From: an uncultured Bradyrhizobium sp.
GTDB taxonomy: Bacteria > Pseudomonadota > Alphaproteobacteria > Rhizobiales > Xanthobacteraceae
Assembly (NCBI RefSeq): GCF_936928535.1
Contig: NZ_CAKZHY010000119.1
Location: 1-64,000 of the forward strand
Length of the DNA: 64,000 nucleotides
Direction: 5' to 3'
Below are positions 50,414 to 58,352 of the stretch, one piece after another. Made by a program: the position numbers and the translations under genes. How positions within the stretch are numbered: the first letter of the stretch is position 1; each line of letters begins with the position of its first letter. The notes beneath the pieces were generated by a model that did not search any database, was not told where the DNA came from, and saw only the letters and a program-made list of their open reading frames with translations.

Positions 50414-50443
50414 CGTTTCGAGCGAAGTGGATAGCAACTACGC
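50411..50443. repeat. Truncated family D repeat between convergent GGDEF genes
   Basis: TAGCGTTTCGAGCGAAGTGG continues ATAGCAACTACGCG, the left half of the element at 3411-3463 with changes. It fills the 24-bp gap between two stop codons and overlaps both gene ends slightly. Confidence 0.6.
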
Positions 50444-52141
50444 GCTGGCCGCAATCATTATGCCCGCCGGGCCTTTTTCGATCGCTTGCACGCCGTGCTC
50501 GACTACATTGTTGCGACCACGATGCTTGGCGGCGTAGAGCGCAGCGTCGGCAGCTTCGATCAGGTCGCCAGGACGCAAGGCTTCGTTCGGCCGGGTCGCC
50601 GCGACGCCGATTGAAACGGTGACCACCATGTGGGTCGAGGTGATGTGCGGCAGGCAAAGTTTCAGCACGGCCGCACGCACCTGTTCGCCGATCTCGACGG
50701 CGCGCATCACGTCGGTGTTCGGCAGCAGCAGGCAGAATTCTTCGCCGCCATAGCGCGCGGCAAAGCCCATCGTATCGGCGGCGATGCCGGACAGCGACTC
50801 GCCGAGGCGCGTCAGGCAGGAATCGCCTTCGAGATGGCCGTAAGTGTCGTTGAACAGCTTGAAATGGTCGACGTCGATCATCAGAAGCGCGAGCTCGCTG
50901 CCATATTGCTGCGCGCGCATCCATTCGAAATCGAGCCGGCTCTGGAAGCCGCGGCGGTTGGCGAGCCCCGACAGCATGTCGATCGAGGCCATCACCGTGA
51001 GCCGATCATTGGTCGCGATCAGCTCGCGCTCGCGTTGGCTGAGCTGCGCCGCCATGGCGTTGAAGGCGCGCGCCAGTGGCACGAATTCGGAGGGCAGGCT
51101 CTTGCGCGCGGCGCGGGCCGACAGGTCGCCCTCGCCGAGACGCTTGGCCATGTCGGCCAGCATTTCGATCGGCTTGATCACGAGCTTCTCGGCGGCGATC
51201 AGCGCCCCGAGCAGCACGAACACCACGACGAAAGCGAGCTGCAGATAGGCGGTGCGGATGTCGCGGCTCACCGCCGCGGACACCTTGTCCTCGTCGATGC
51301 TGGCGATCAGGCGGGCATTGGTGCCGGCGATGCGGATGAAGCTGACCGCGCGCTGCGAACCGTCAGCGGCGAGGAAAGACATCGCGCCTTCGTCCTGGTC
51401 GGAGCGCAAGGCCATGTCGGCAATCGCGGACATCAGCGGCATGTCGTCGAGGGGTCGTCCGACCGCGCTGTGCTGCTCGGCGGGTGCGGCCAGCACGATG
51501 CCGGTGCTGTCGACCAGCACCGCGGAGATGCCGACGCGGCCGCCGAGATTGTTCATCACCTTCGACATCCAGTCGAGATTGACGGTTGCGAGCACGACGG
51601 CGTCGGCGGTGCCGCTGAACGCGGAAACCGGATAGACCGCCATGACGGTCGGCGACTGTACGGGGCGCGACAGGATGAAATCGGACAGCACGAACCGGCC
51701 GGTCTGCTGCGCCTGCTGGAAATAAGGCCGGTCGGAGAGGTCGAGACCGACATACATATTGTTGGTCGCACACTGGATGCGGCCGTCCTGGCCGGCGATC
51801 AGCAGCGTGCGGATCCAGGGCAGGCTCGTCGGCAGGCTCGCGCGCAGCACGTCGCAGCTCTTGCTGACGCCACCGGCGGAGGCGCGGATGAAGGCTTCCG
51901 ATTTCAGGATGGTCTCGACCGACGAGATCACCTCACGCTGGGCATCGGCGCTGTGCCGTGCGACGGTGGTGAATTCGGCCGTGGCCTGCGCGATCTGCTT
52001 GGTGCGGGTGTCTTCGAGCGAGCGGATCCGCTCGAGCATCAAGGGCGCGACCAGAATCACCGCGAGCAATGCAAGCCGGGCCCTGATGCCGAGGACCTGC
52101 TTGAGTTTTGCGCGCTTGCGGTTGAAACTGACGTTTGCCAT
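50438..52141 (-). CDS. Membrane-bound sensor GGDEF protein
   Basis: A 567-residue protein with two membrane segments: LALLAVILVAPLML (about 24-37) and LQLAFVVVFVLLGALIAAEKLVI (about 308-330). The extracytoplasmic part between them resembles a dCache sensor (SDRPYFQQAQQTGRFVLSDFILSRP). A HAMP domain follows (EMLADMAKRLGEGDLSARA) and a GGDEF domain at about 400-555 with RYGGEEF. The RxxD I-site is not present at the usual spot, unlike the neighbouring cyclase. ATG at 52141 is chosen over 52165 because the protein then starts MANVSFNRKRAKLK. It is likely an active cyclase responding to an external ligand. Confidence 0.9.
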   Translation of the reverse strand: MANVSFNRKRAKLKQVLGIRARLALLAVILVAPLMLERIRSLEDTRTKQIAQATAEFTTVARHSADAQREVISSVETILKSEAFIRASAGGVSKSCDVLRASLPTSLPWIRTLLIAGQDGRIQCATNNMYVGLDLSDRPYFQQAQQTGRFVLSDFILSRPVQSPTVMAVYPVSAFSGTADAVVLATVNLDWMSKVMNNLGGRVGISAVLVDSTGIVLAAPAEQHSAVGRPLDDMPLMSAIADMALRSDQDEGAMSFLAADGSQRAVSFIRIAGTNARLIASIDEDKVSAAVSRDIRTAYLQLAFVVVFVLLGALIAAEKLVIKPIEMLADMAKRLGEGDLSARAARKSLPSEFVPLARAFNAMAAQLSQRERELIATNDRLTVMASIDMLSGLANRRGFQSRLDFEWMRAQQYGSELALLMIDVDHFKLFNDTYGHLEGDSCLTRLGESLSGIAADTMGFAARYGGEEFCLLLPNTDVMRAVEIGEQVRAAVLKLCLPHITSTHMVVTVSIGVAATRPNEALRPGDLIEAADAALYAAKHRGRNNVVEHGVQAIEKGPAGIMIAASA

Positions 52142-52249
52142 CTTCGTTACCCACCCCACGGGCAAGGTAAAGCGAAGGGTTCAAAAACCCTTTCTTGAAC
52201 TCGGTAAAATTGGAATTACCTCCGTTAAGATCACGGCCCAACCGACATC

Positions 52250-52939
52250 ATGACTGACAACAACGCCACGCCGGTAACCGGCGATTCATCAAATGCGCTC
52301 GCCGCGGTCGAGGCGGAAATTGCACGCGCCTGCAAGGATGCGCGGCGCGAACGCGGCTCCGTGACGCTGATCGCGGTGTCCAAGACGTTCTCGGCGGATG
52401 CCATTTTGCCGGTGATCGGCGCCGGACAGCGCGTGTTCGGCGAGAATCGCGTGCAGGAGGCCAAAGGCAAGTGGCCTGCGTTAACGTCCGCTTACCCTGA
52501 TATCGCGCTGCATCTCATCGGTCCGCTGCAATCCAACAAGGCGAAAGAGGCGGTCGCGCTGTTCGATGCCATCCATTCGGTCGACCGTCCGAGCATTTGC
52601 CAAGCGTTAGCCAAAGAAATCGAATCCCAGAACAAGCACCCGCAACTCTTCGTCCAGATCAACACCGGCGAGGAGCCGCAGAAGGCCGGCGTGGCGCCCG
52701 GCGAGGCCGACGCCTTCCTCGAGAGCTGCCGCGACACCTATGGCCTGACGATATCAGGCCTCATGTGCATCCCGCCGGTGGATGAGCCGCCCGCGGCGCA
52801 TTTTGCGCTGACCGCCAAGATCGCCGCGCGCAACGGACTTACGAACCTGTCGATGGGCATGAGCGCGGATTATGCGACCGCCATCATGCTGGGCGCCACC
52901 CATGTCCGCGTGGGCAGTGCGATCTTCGGGCATCGGTGA
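52250..52939 (+). CDS. YggS/PROSC family PLP-binding protein
   Basis: A 229-residue single-domain TIM-barrel PLP protein involved in vitamin B6 homeostasis. The PLP-binding Lys is in LIAVSKTFSADAILPVIGAGQ, and GENRVQEAKGKWPAL, LHLIGPLQSNKAKEAV, INTGEEPQKAGV and the C-terminal LSMGMSADYATAIMLGATHVRVGSAIFG are all family signatures. It has no known enzyme activity. It stands alone; its neighbour on the other strand is a hydratase. Confidence 0.95.
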   Translation: MTDNNATPVTGDSSNALAAVEAEIARACKDARRERGSVTLIAVSKTFSADAILPVIGAGQRVFGENRVQEAKGKWPALTSAYPDIALHLIGPLQSNKAKEAVALFDAIHSVDRPSICQALAKEIESQNKHPQLFVQINTGEEPQKAGVAPGEADAFLESCRDTYGLTISGLMCIPPVDEPPAAHFALTAKIAARNGLTNLSMGMSADYATAIMLGATHVRVGSAIFGHR

Positions 52940-52956
52940 TTTTTGTTTTGGGTCCT

Positions 52957-52972
52957 CCTGGCTTTCGCCAGG
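52957..52972. other. Short hairpin after the PLP-protein gene
   Basis: CCTGGC (52957-52962), TTTC loop, GCCAGG (52967-52972). It lies in the 52-bp gap between the convergent stop codons at 52939 and 52992 and may help end both transcripts. Confidence 0.4.
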
Positions 52973-52991
52973 ACGACCATTGGGGCACGTG

Positions 52992-53777
52992 CTATTCAAA
53001 TCGCACCGACACCTTGCCCAACGCACCAAAATCCGCCGCAAAATGATCGCCGGCCTGGATCGGCAGTGGCGGATGGCAGGTGCCTGTCGTCACCACCTGC
53101 CCTGCCCGCAAGGTGACGCCGAGGCCGCGCAGCTCGTTGGCGAGCCACGCGAGCGCGACACGGGGATCGCCGAGCACGTTCTTGCCGTGGCCGACATGGC
53201 GCTCGCCGCGCAGCATAATCACCGGTCGCTGTTCGACGAGATCCATCGCACGCCAATTCGCAGTGGTCGCCGGTCCCAGCACGAACAGATGTGCGCAGGC
53301 ATTGTCGGCGATCAGCTGCGCCTCGCCGGCGCTGGTGAAATCGGCGAAGCGTGAATCCGGAATTTCGATGGCGGGATGCAAGGTCTCGACGGCGGCGAGC
53401 ACCTCATCGACGCCAAAGGGCGAAGACCGCGGCGCCAGGTCGCGTCCCATGCCGAAGCAGAATTCCGGCTCGCCAACGCGCATCGCGTTGCCCTTCATCG
53501 ATGCGGTGCTGCCATCGGCGATCACGGTGTCGCTCATGATGCGACCGGCCAGCGGCCCCGTGACATTGATGTGCTTCTGCCCGGCTTCGCTGGTAGCTGC
53601 GATCTTCCAGCCGAACAGTTTTCCCAGCGACTGGTTTTCCAGGACGGCCTGCACCGCGTAACCATCCGCGCGGCTTTGCGGGCGCAGCCGCGTCTCGAGT
53701 GCGTCGAACTTGGTGCCGTCACGCCAATGCTGAACGAGTGCGCGCGAAGCCGCGTCGATCTGATCCCTGTCGAGCAT
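52992..53777 (-). CDS. 2-keto-4-pentenoate hydratase/fumarylacetoacetate hydrolase family protein
   Basis: A 261-residue protein of the MhpD-type hydratase family, which hydrates 2-oxopent-4-enoate-type intermediates in aromatic meta-cleavage pathways. LGKLFGWKIAATSEAGQKHINVTGPLAGRI and GEPEFCFGMGRDLAPR (metal-binding Glu) fit the family, as does the later EIPDSRFADF segment. No other aromatic catabolism gene is adjacent, so its substrate is uncertain; a decarboxylase or a stand-alone hydratase are alternatives. Six bases separate it from the upstream L,D-transpeptidase-like gene. Confidence 0.85.
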   Translation of the reverse strand: MLDRDQIDAASRALVQHWRDGTKFDALETRLRPQSRADGYAVQAVLENQSLGKLFGWKIAATSEAGQKHINVTGPLAGRIMSDTVIADGSTASMKGNAMRVGEPEFCFGMGRDLAPRSSPFGVDEVLAAVETLHPAIEIPDSRFADFTSAGEAQLIADNACAHLFVLGPATTANWRAMDLVEQRPVIMLRGERHVGHGKNVLGDPRVALAWLANELRGLGVTLRAGQVVTTGTCHPPLPIQAGDHFAADFGALGKVSVRFE

Positions 53778-53783
53778 GTGTCC

Positions 53784-54353
53784 TCACCCGATGATGATTC
53801 TTGTTCTTGGTCCGATCCGCCGCAGCAGATGTAGCATCGCCGCCTTGGTCATGGACACGCAGCCTGCGGTCGGGCCGAAATTGTCGCGCGCCAGGTGCAG
53901 GAACACTGCGCTGCCGCGGCCGGCGATGCGCGGCCTGGTGTTGTGATCGATTTCGATGATGAAGTCATAGAGATGGTCGGCGCGCCTCAGCCGGTCGCCG
54001 CCCTCGCCCTGCCCTCGCCGGATCCACCGGTTGTAATGGCGGTCGCCGGGATCCTCGCACCAGGCGTCGGCGTCGGTGATGATGCGTGCCGGCAGAAACG
54101 TCCTGGGACGGCTGTGCCGGTCGCCCCGCCACCACAATTGCTTGGGGCGAAAGCGGCCTCTGGGAGTGCCGCCGTCGCCCTCGCGCTTGTTGGCCAGGAC
54201 GCCGCCGCGCCCCAGCGCGACCGGAATTGTCAGGCTGCCCGCCGTCAGCCAGCCCCGGCGCGGATTCCCGGCGGCAGGCTTAACGCGGATCGCGGACAGT
54301 AGTCCGCTGCCTCGATTCCCGGCGTAACTGACTGACACAGCTTTCTTTTTCAT
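53784..54353 (-). CDS. L,D-transpeptidase (YkuD-domain) family protein
   Basis: A 189-residue protein with the catalytic YkuD signature late in the chain: VFLHLARDNFGPTAGCVSM, giving the His...Cys pair with Cys in GCVSM. The upstream part has GSLTIPVALGRGGVLANKREGDGGTPRGRF. No signal peptide is evident, so it may act in the cytoplasm or have an unrecognised export signal; this is unusual for cell-wall cross-linking enzymes. ATG at 54353 is chosen; the frame also opens at 54377. It is adjacent to a hydratase and upstream of cenR on the other strand. Confidence 0.85.
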   Translation of the reverse strand: MKKKAVSVSYAGNRGSGLLSAIRVKPAAGNPRRGWLTAGSLTIPVALGRGGVLANKREGDGGTPRGRFRPKQLWWRGDRHSRPRTFLPARIITDADAWCEDPGDRHYNRWIRRGQGEGGDRLRRADHLYDFIIEIDHNTRPRIAGRGSAVFLHLARDNFGPTAGCVSMTKAAMLHLLRRIGPRTRIIIG

Positions 54354-54556
54354 GTGAAATCGCGATGTCGAATTCATTACAGGACATTCATCAGACCGTC
54401 CTGCTATTCTAGGTTAGAGTGCTTCTGGCTTGTGAATCGGTAACAGCCCACTACTTCAACACGAACAACAATAAAAACGGCGACCCTAAACTTTCCCATC
54501 ACGGCTGGGTGCGGCATGCATGCGCGCCTCGCCGGACTCCAAAAGGATGATCCCCT

Positions 54557-55243
54557 ATGGCCAATGCCCGCAAGATCCTGATCGTGGATGACGATACCGA
54601 TCTGCGCGACACGTTGGTGGAGCAATTATCGCTACACGAAGAATTTGAAGCCTCCGCCGTCGATACCGGCGCCAAGGGCGCCAGCGCAGCAAAGGCCAAC
54701 GCCCCCGATCTTGTCCTGATGGATGTCGGCCTTCCCGACACCGATGGCCGCGAAGTGGTCCGCTCCTTACGCAAAGGCGGCTTCAAGGCGCCGATCATCA
54801 TGCTGACGGGGCACGACACCGACTCCGACACGATTTTGGGCCTGGAATCCGGGGCCAACGACTATGTCGCAAAGCCCTTCCGCTTCGCCGTGCTGCTCGC
54901 CCGCATCCGCGCCCAGCTCCGCCAGCACGAGGCCAGCGAGGACGCGGTGTTCTCGGTCGGCCCCTACTCCTTCCGCCCCGGCTCCAAGATGCTGACCGCG
55001 GCCAATGCCCGCAAGGTCCGGCTCACCGAGAAGGAAACGGCCATCCTGCGCTTCCTCTACCGGGCCGGCCAGATGCCGGTCTCGCGCGAGACCCTGCTCC
55101 AGGAGGTCTGGGGCTACAATTCCGGCGTCACCACCCACACGCTGGAAACCCACATCTACCGCCTCCGCCAGAAGATCGAGAAAGACGCCGCCAACCCGGA
55201 AATCCTGGTGACGGAAGCCGGTGGCTACAAGCTGGTGCCGTGA
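54557..55243 (+). CDS. cenR: OmpR-family response regulator, CenR-like
   Basis: A 228-residue response regulator. The receiver (1-120) has the DDD acidic cluster in ILIVDDDTDLRDTLVEQLSL, the phospho-acceptor Asp in DLVLMDVGLPDTDG and Lys in NDYVAKPFRF. The C-terminal winged helix (about 130-228) contains VRLTEKETAILRFLYR and THTLETHIYRLRQKIE. The N-terminal sequence and length are those I associate with CenR, an essential alphaproteobacterial envelope regulator, but this was judged by memory. No sensor kinase is adjacent, as with many orphan regulators. RBS AAAGGAT at about 54541. Confidence 0.8.
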   Translation: MANARKILIVDDDTDLRDTLVEQLSLHEEFEASAVDTGAKGASAAKANAPDLVLMDVGLPDTDGREVVRSLRKGGFKAPIIMLTGHDTDSDTILGLESGANDYVAKPFRFAVLLARIRAQLRQHEASEDAVFSVGPYSFRPGSKMLTAANARKVRLTEKETAILRFLYRAGQMPVSRETLLQEVWGYNSGVTTHTLETHIYRLRQKIEKDAANPEILVTEAGGYKLVP

Positions 55244-55303
55244 TACGTTCCAGGAACGCGCGATTCGTCGTAAATTAGCGCGTTCCTCGAGCCTCGGACC
55301 GGA

Positions 55304-55747
55304 ATGTCAATCGACGATGACGTAGCGCTGCTTGAGCGTGTCCCGACACTGCGCCTGTTGGGAGACGCCTCGCTGCGCATGCTGGCGATCGGTTCCGAGC
55401 AGCGCGACTTCGTCCGCGGCGATATCCTGTTCAATCTCGGTGACGATGCCGACGCCGGCTTCGTGGTCCAGCGCGGCGCCTTTCGCGTCGATGACGGCGC
55501 CGGCGCCGAGATGATCGCCGGTCCGGGCACGCTGATCGGCGAGCTTGCGCTGGTCGTGCCGATGAAACGGCCGTCCGGCGCGGTGGCGCTGGAGCACTCC
55601 TCGGTCATCCGCGTCGCGCGCAGCCTGTTTCAGCGCGTGCTCGAGAGCGATCCCGCCGCCGCGGTTCGCCTGCGCGACGAATTCGCCATCCGCTCCAGCC
55701 AGATCGCCAGCGATATCCTGATGGCGGGTGCGAAGCTCTCCACGTGA
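55304..55747 (+). CDS. Stand-alone cyclic-nucleotide-binding domain protein
   Basis: A 147-residue protein made of a single cNMP-binding beta-roll. LLGDASLRMLAIGSEQRDFVRGDILFNLGDDADAGFVVQRG and the phosphate cassette-like GPGTLIGELALVVPMKRPSGAVALEHSSVIRVARSLF are present. There is no DNA-binding helix-turn-helix, so it is not a Crp-type regulator. The FGELAL-like segment reads GELALV, and the conserved Arg for phosphate is not clear. It starts 61 bp after cenR on the same strand and could be co-transcribed with it. Its partner is unknown. Confidence 0.82.
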   Translation: MSIDDDVALLERVPTLRLLGDASLRMLAIGSEQRDFVRGDILFNLGDDADAGFVVQRGAFRVDDGAGAEMIAGPGTLIGELALVVPMKRPSGAVALEHSSVIRVARSLFQRVLESDPAAAVRLRDEFAIRSSQIASDILMAGAKLST

Positions 55748-55775
55748 GAAACTGCCGGCGCGTGGCGCGGCGGCT

Positions 55776-57341
55776 TCAGTCTTTGCTGAATGCGTACAAC
55801 GCGCTGCGATCGTCCTGGTACAGGCGGTGCAGCCCCGGTATCGCTGCCAGATGCGGCGCGTCGACGTCGAGCAGCCAGACATAGTCGAAGCGGTCGCGCG
55901 GAATTTGCGCGATCCTCTGCGCAAGCGTAGCGCTCAAATCGCCGTCGCAGTCGCCCGGCGCGATCTCGATGTATTGCGAGGGATCGGCGTTGAACGCAGT
56001 GCCCCGCGCACCGATTGGCGTCAGCAGTTGCTGACCGCCCGACGCATCCCATTGCGAATTGACGAAGGCGTCTCGCCGCACGATTGCGAGCGACCCCAGA
56101 TGAGCCATACGCGGTGCACGCCATTTTTCGCAGCTTGGCGGTCGGGTCAGAACGGCGATGCTTGCGCCGCGCGACACCTCCTTCAGAGCCTGCAAATGTT
56201 GCGCGTAGCTGGAATCATAGGCCGCAAATCCGACGACCATGGCGACGATGCGAATCACGAAAACGGCCAGAGCCACGCCGGCAATGACGCCGGCACCGTG
56301 CCCCATGCGATCAGTGGGCGCGATCGCGGTGAGGCCGACGATGAAGACGATCGGCCATACCCGGACGTCGGCATAGACCGAACCGAACATCTGGGCCGGC
56401 ATCAGCAGGATGAGAACGAGGAAGCTCGCCGCTGCGACCAGCAGTGCCGGGTCGCACCTCGCGTCACGGCTGCGGATGCCGAAATACAACAGGCCGATGG
56501 CCAGCAGCAGGCTCACCGTGTCCAGCCAGACATTCTGGTCGCGCAGCGTCCAGATCAATCCGAGGATCTTCGTGCCGAGTTGGAAGAAATGGTCCGTCGA
56601 TGCGGTGCCCGTACCTTGCCGCCAGACGATCATGAGAACGGCCGGAATCAGGACGGGCCAGGTCCGTCGCAGGATGACGAGCACCATGGCGGGCCACGTT
56701 CGCGGCGAGCGCGTCCAGTTCCGGCAAAGCTCAAAGGAACCGACGAGGACGACCAGAACGACCCAACCATAGGCATGCGCGAGCCAGACGAGGCTGGAGG
56801 CCACCGCGAACAGTGCAGCGCGCATCACCGGAGCATTCTTGCCCGTGGTCTCGACCCAGGATGCAAACACGTGAAACGCCAGTGCGCAGCCGAGCCAATA
56901 GTTCACAAAGCCGAGCTGGAACGGATAGGCCATCGCGAACCAGGCGGCGGCGATCGCGAAAGGCGTGAGCTCGCCGTGCAGCGCGCGGCTGATCCGTCCG
57001 ATCGCAAATATCATGAGCGGAGGAAGCGCGAGCGCGATCAACCAGGCGGCGCGCTCGAGACCGAGCATCGGTGCCAGCAGGGCGACGAGCAATTCAACGC
57101 CCAGATTACCGGTCAGCTGCCAGTGAAAATCCCAGTTCTGCCGGAGCGCCGGTGAATCCGAGAGATGCAGCTGTACCTGGTAGCGTCCGATATGGGCGAG
57201 GAAATCGATCAGCGGCGGCAGGTGCGCGAACCAGAACGGCATCGTGCTCAGCAGCATCAAAGCCGCGACGACGAAGCGGGAATTCCACCACGCGTTGGCG
57301 GGCGGTTCTGCGGGATCTGACGGCGCGTGTGTGCGCATCAT
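55776..57341 (-). CDS. Polytopic membrane protein, GT-C glycosyltransferase-like
   Basis: A protein of about 521 residues with ten to twelve hydrophobic segments in its first 380 residues, and a soluble C-terminal part. The first loop contains LPPLIDFLAHIGRYQVQLHL, an Asp...His...Arg pattern like the catalytic loop of GT-C enzymes, which suggests a lipid-linked sugar transferase. No neighbouring glycan genes are seen. ATG at 57341 or the adjacent 57338 is chosen because a GGAGAGG site directly precedes it; the frame from 57407 would read a family D repeat. Function remains unproved. Confidence 0.7.
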   Translation of the reverse strand: MMRTHAPSDPAEPPANAWWNSRFVVAALMLLSTMPFWFAHLPPLIDFLAHIGRYQVQLHLSDSPALRQNWDFHWQLTGNLGVELLVALLAPMLGLERAAWLIALALPPLMIFAIGRISRALHGELTPFAIAAAWFAMAYPFQLGFVNYWLGCALAFHVFASWVETTGKNAPVMRAALFAVASSLVWLAHAYGWVVLVVLVGSFELCRNWTRSPRTWPAMVLVILRRTWPVLIPAVLMIVWRQGTGTASTDHFFQLGTKILGLIWTLRDQNVWLDTVSLLLAIGLLYFGIRSRDARCDPALLVAAASFLVLILLMPAQMFGSVYADVRVWPIVFIVGLTAIAPTDRMGHGAGVIAGVALAVFVIRIVAMVVGFAAYDSSYAQHLQALKEVSRGASIAVLTRPPSCEKWRAPRMAHLGSLAIVRRDAFVNSQWDASGGQQLLTPIGARGTAFNADPSQYIEIAPGDCDGDLSATLAQRIAQIPRDRFDYVWLLDVDAPHLAAIPGLHRLYQDDRSALYAFSKD

Positions 57342-57361
57342 CCTCTCCGAGGGGGGTGGAA

Positions 57362-57410
57362 CGTTCTCCAGCGAGTGGATACCGGTTTGCGCTGAAAAAA
57401 GCGTCAAAGC
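57362..57410. repeat. Family D repeat, degenerate copy
   Basis: GTTCTCCAGCGAGTGGATACC followed by GGTTTGCGCTGAAAAAAGCGTCAAA is a decayed form of the element at 3411-3463. It fills the gap between xthA and the membrane protein gene. Confidence 0.55.
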
Positions 57411-57416
57411 CCGGAT

Positions 57417-58232
57417 TCAGACGTCCAGCGTCACCGTGACGGGCACGTGGTCCGACGGCCGCTCCCAGCTCCGGGCATCGCGCAGAATCTTGAAATCGCT
57501 GACGGCATCCTTCAGCGCACGCGACACCCAGATGTGGTCGAGCCGCCGGCCACGGTCGCCGACGGTCCAATCGGCCGAGCGATAGCTCCACCACGTATAG
57601 ACCTTTTCCGACATCGGAATGCGATCGCGCGCGACGTCGACCCATTCGCCGGCTTCCAGCGCGGCCTTCAGCTTCTCGGTTTCCACAGGTGTGTGCGAGA
57701 CCACTTTCAGAAGCTGCTTGTGCGACCACACGTCGTTCTCGTGCGGCGCGACGTTGAGATCGCCGACCAGGATGTGCCTGTCATCGCCGCGCGGATGCAG
57801 CGGCTCGCAGGCTTTCATCTCGTCGAGGAAACGAAGCTTGTGGTCGAACTTTTCGTTCAGGGCCGGATCGGGAATATCGCCGCCGGCGGGCACGTAGAAA
57901 TTATGCAGCACCAGCGGCTTTGCGATTGCAGCTTTCTCGCCGAACGAGACCGAGATATGGCGCGAATCCACCTTGTCGCAGAAGGTGCGGATGTCGGTCG
58001 ATTCGAACGGGATCTTCGAGACGATGGCGACGCCGTGGTAGCCCTTCTGTCCGTTCAGAGCGACGTGCTCATAGCCAAGCCGCTTGAAGCGCTTCAGCGG
58101 AAAGGCGTCGTCGATGCACTTGGTTTCCTGCAGACACAGCACGTCCGGCCGCGCGCTCTTGAGGAATTTCGCGACCAGGTCGATGCGCAGCCGCACCGAA
58201 TTGATGTTCCAGGTTGTCAGGGAAAGACGCAT
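57417..58232 (-). CDS. xthA: Exodeoxyribonuclease III
   Basis: XthA is an AP endonuclease and 3'-5' exonuclease of base-excision repair. The 271-residue protein starts MRLSLTTWNINSVRLRID and has VLCLQETKCID (metal-binding Glu), FYVPAGGD, ILVGDLNVAPHENDVW and DHIWVSRALKD with the C-terminal RPSDHVPVTVTLDV catalytic Asp-His. It is followed by a copy of the GTGGGCAAAG palindromic repeat on its 5' side. Confidence 0.95.
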   Translation of the reverse strand: MRLSLTTWNINSVRLRIDLVAKFLKSARPDVLCLQETKCIDDAFPLKRFKRLGYEHVALNGQKGYHGVAIVSKIPFESTDIRTFCDKVDSRHISVSFGEKAAIAKPLVLHNFYVPAGGDIPDPALNEKFDHKLRFLDEMKACEPLHPRGDDRHILVGDLNVAPHENDVWSHKQLLKVVSHTPVETEKLKAALEAGEWVDVARDRIPMSEKVYTWWSYRSADWTVGDRGRRLDHIWVSRALKDAVSDFKILRDARSWERPSDHVPVTVTLDV

Positions 58233-58257
58233 GAGAGTTGCGTCTTAGCAAGCTCTG

Positions 58258-58347
58258 GTAGGGTGGGCAAAGGCGCAAAGCGCCGTGCCCACCGTCTTTT
58301 CGAGTTTGAGGCTGGATGGTGGGCACGCTTCGCTTTGCCCACCCTAC
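58258..58347. repeat. GTAGGGTGGGCAAAG palindromic repeat, copy 2
   Basis: GTAGGGTGGGCAAAG (58258-58272) and CTTTGCCCACCCTAC (58333-58347) are perfect 15-bp inverted repeats. Interior GGCGCAAAGCGCC hairpin. It fills the gap between lolA and xthA. Confidence 0.75.
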
Positions 58348-58352
58348 GGGAC

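Noticed and set aside
54340..54360. TTTTTCATGTGAAATC near the YkuD-domain gene as another parS
   Set aside because: It differs from parS at several positions, including the central CACGTG.
56864..56879. CACGTGAAAC half-site inside the membrane protein gene as parS
   Set aside because: Only the right half matches; the left half is unrelated.
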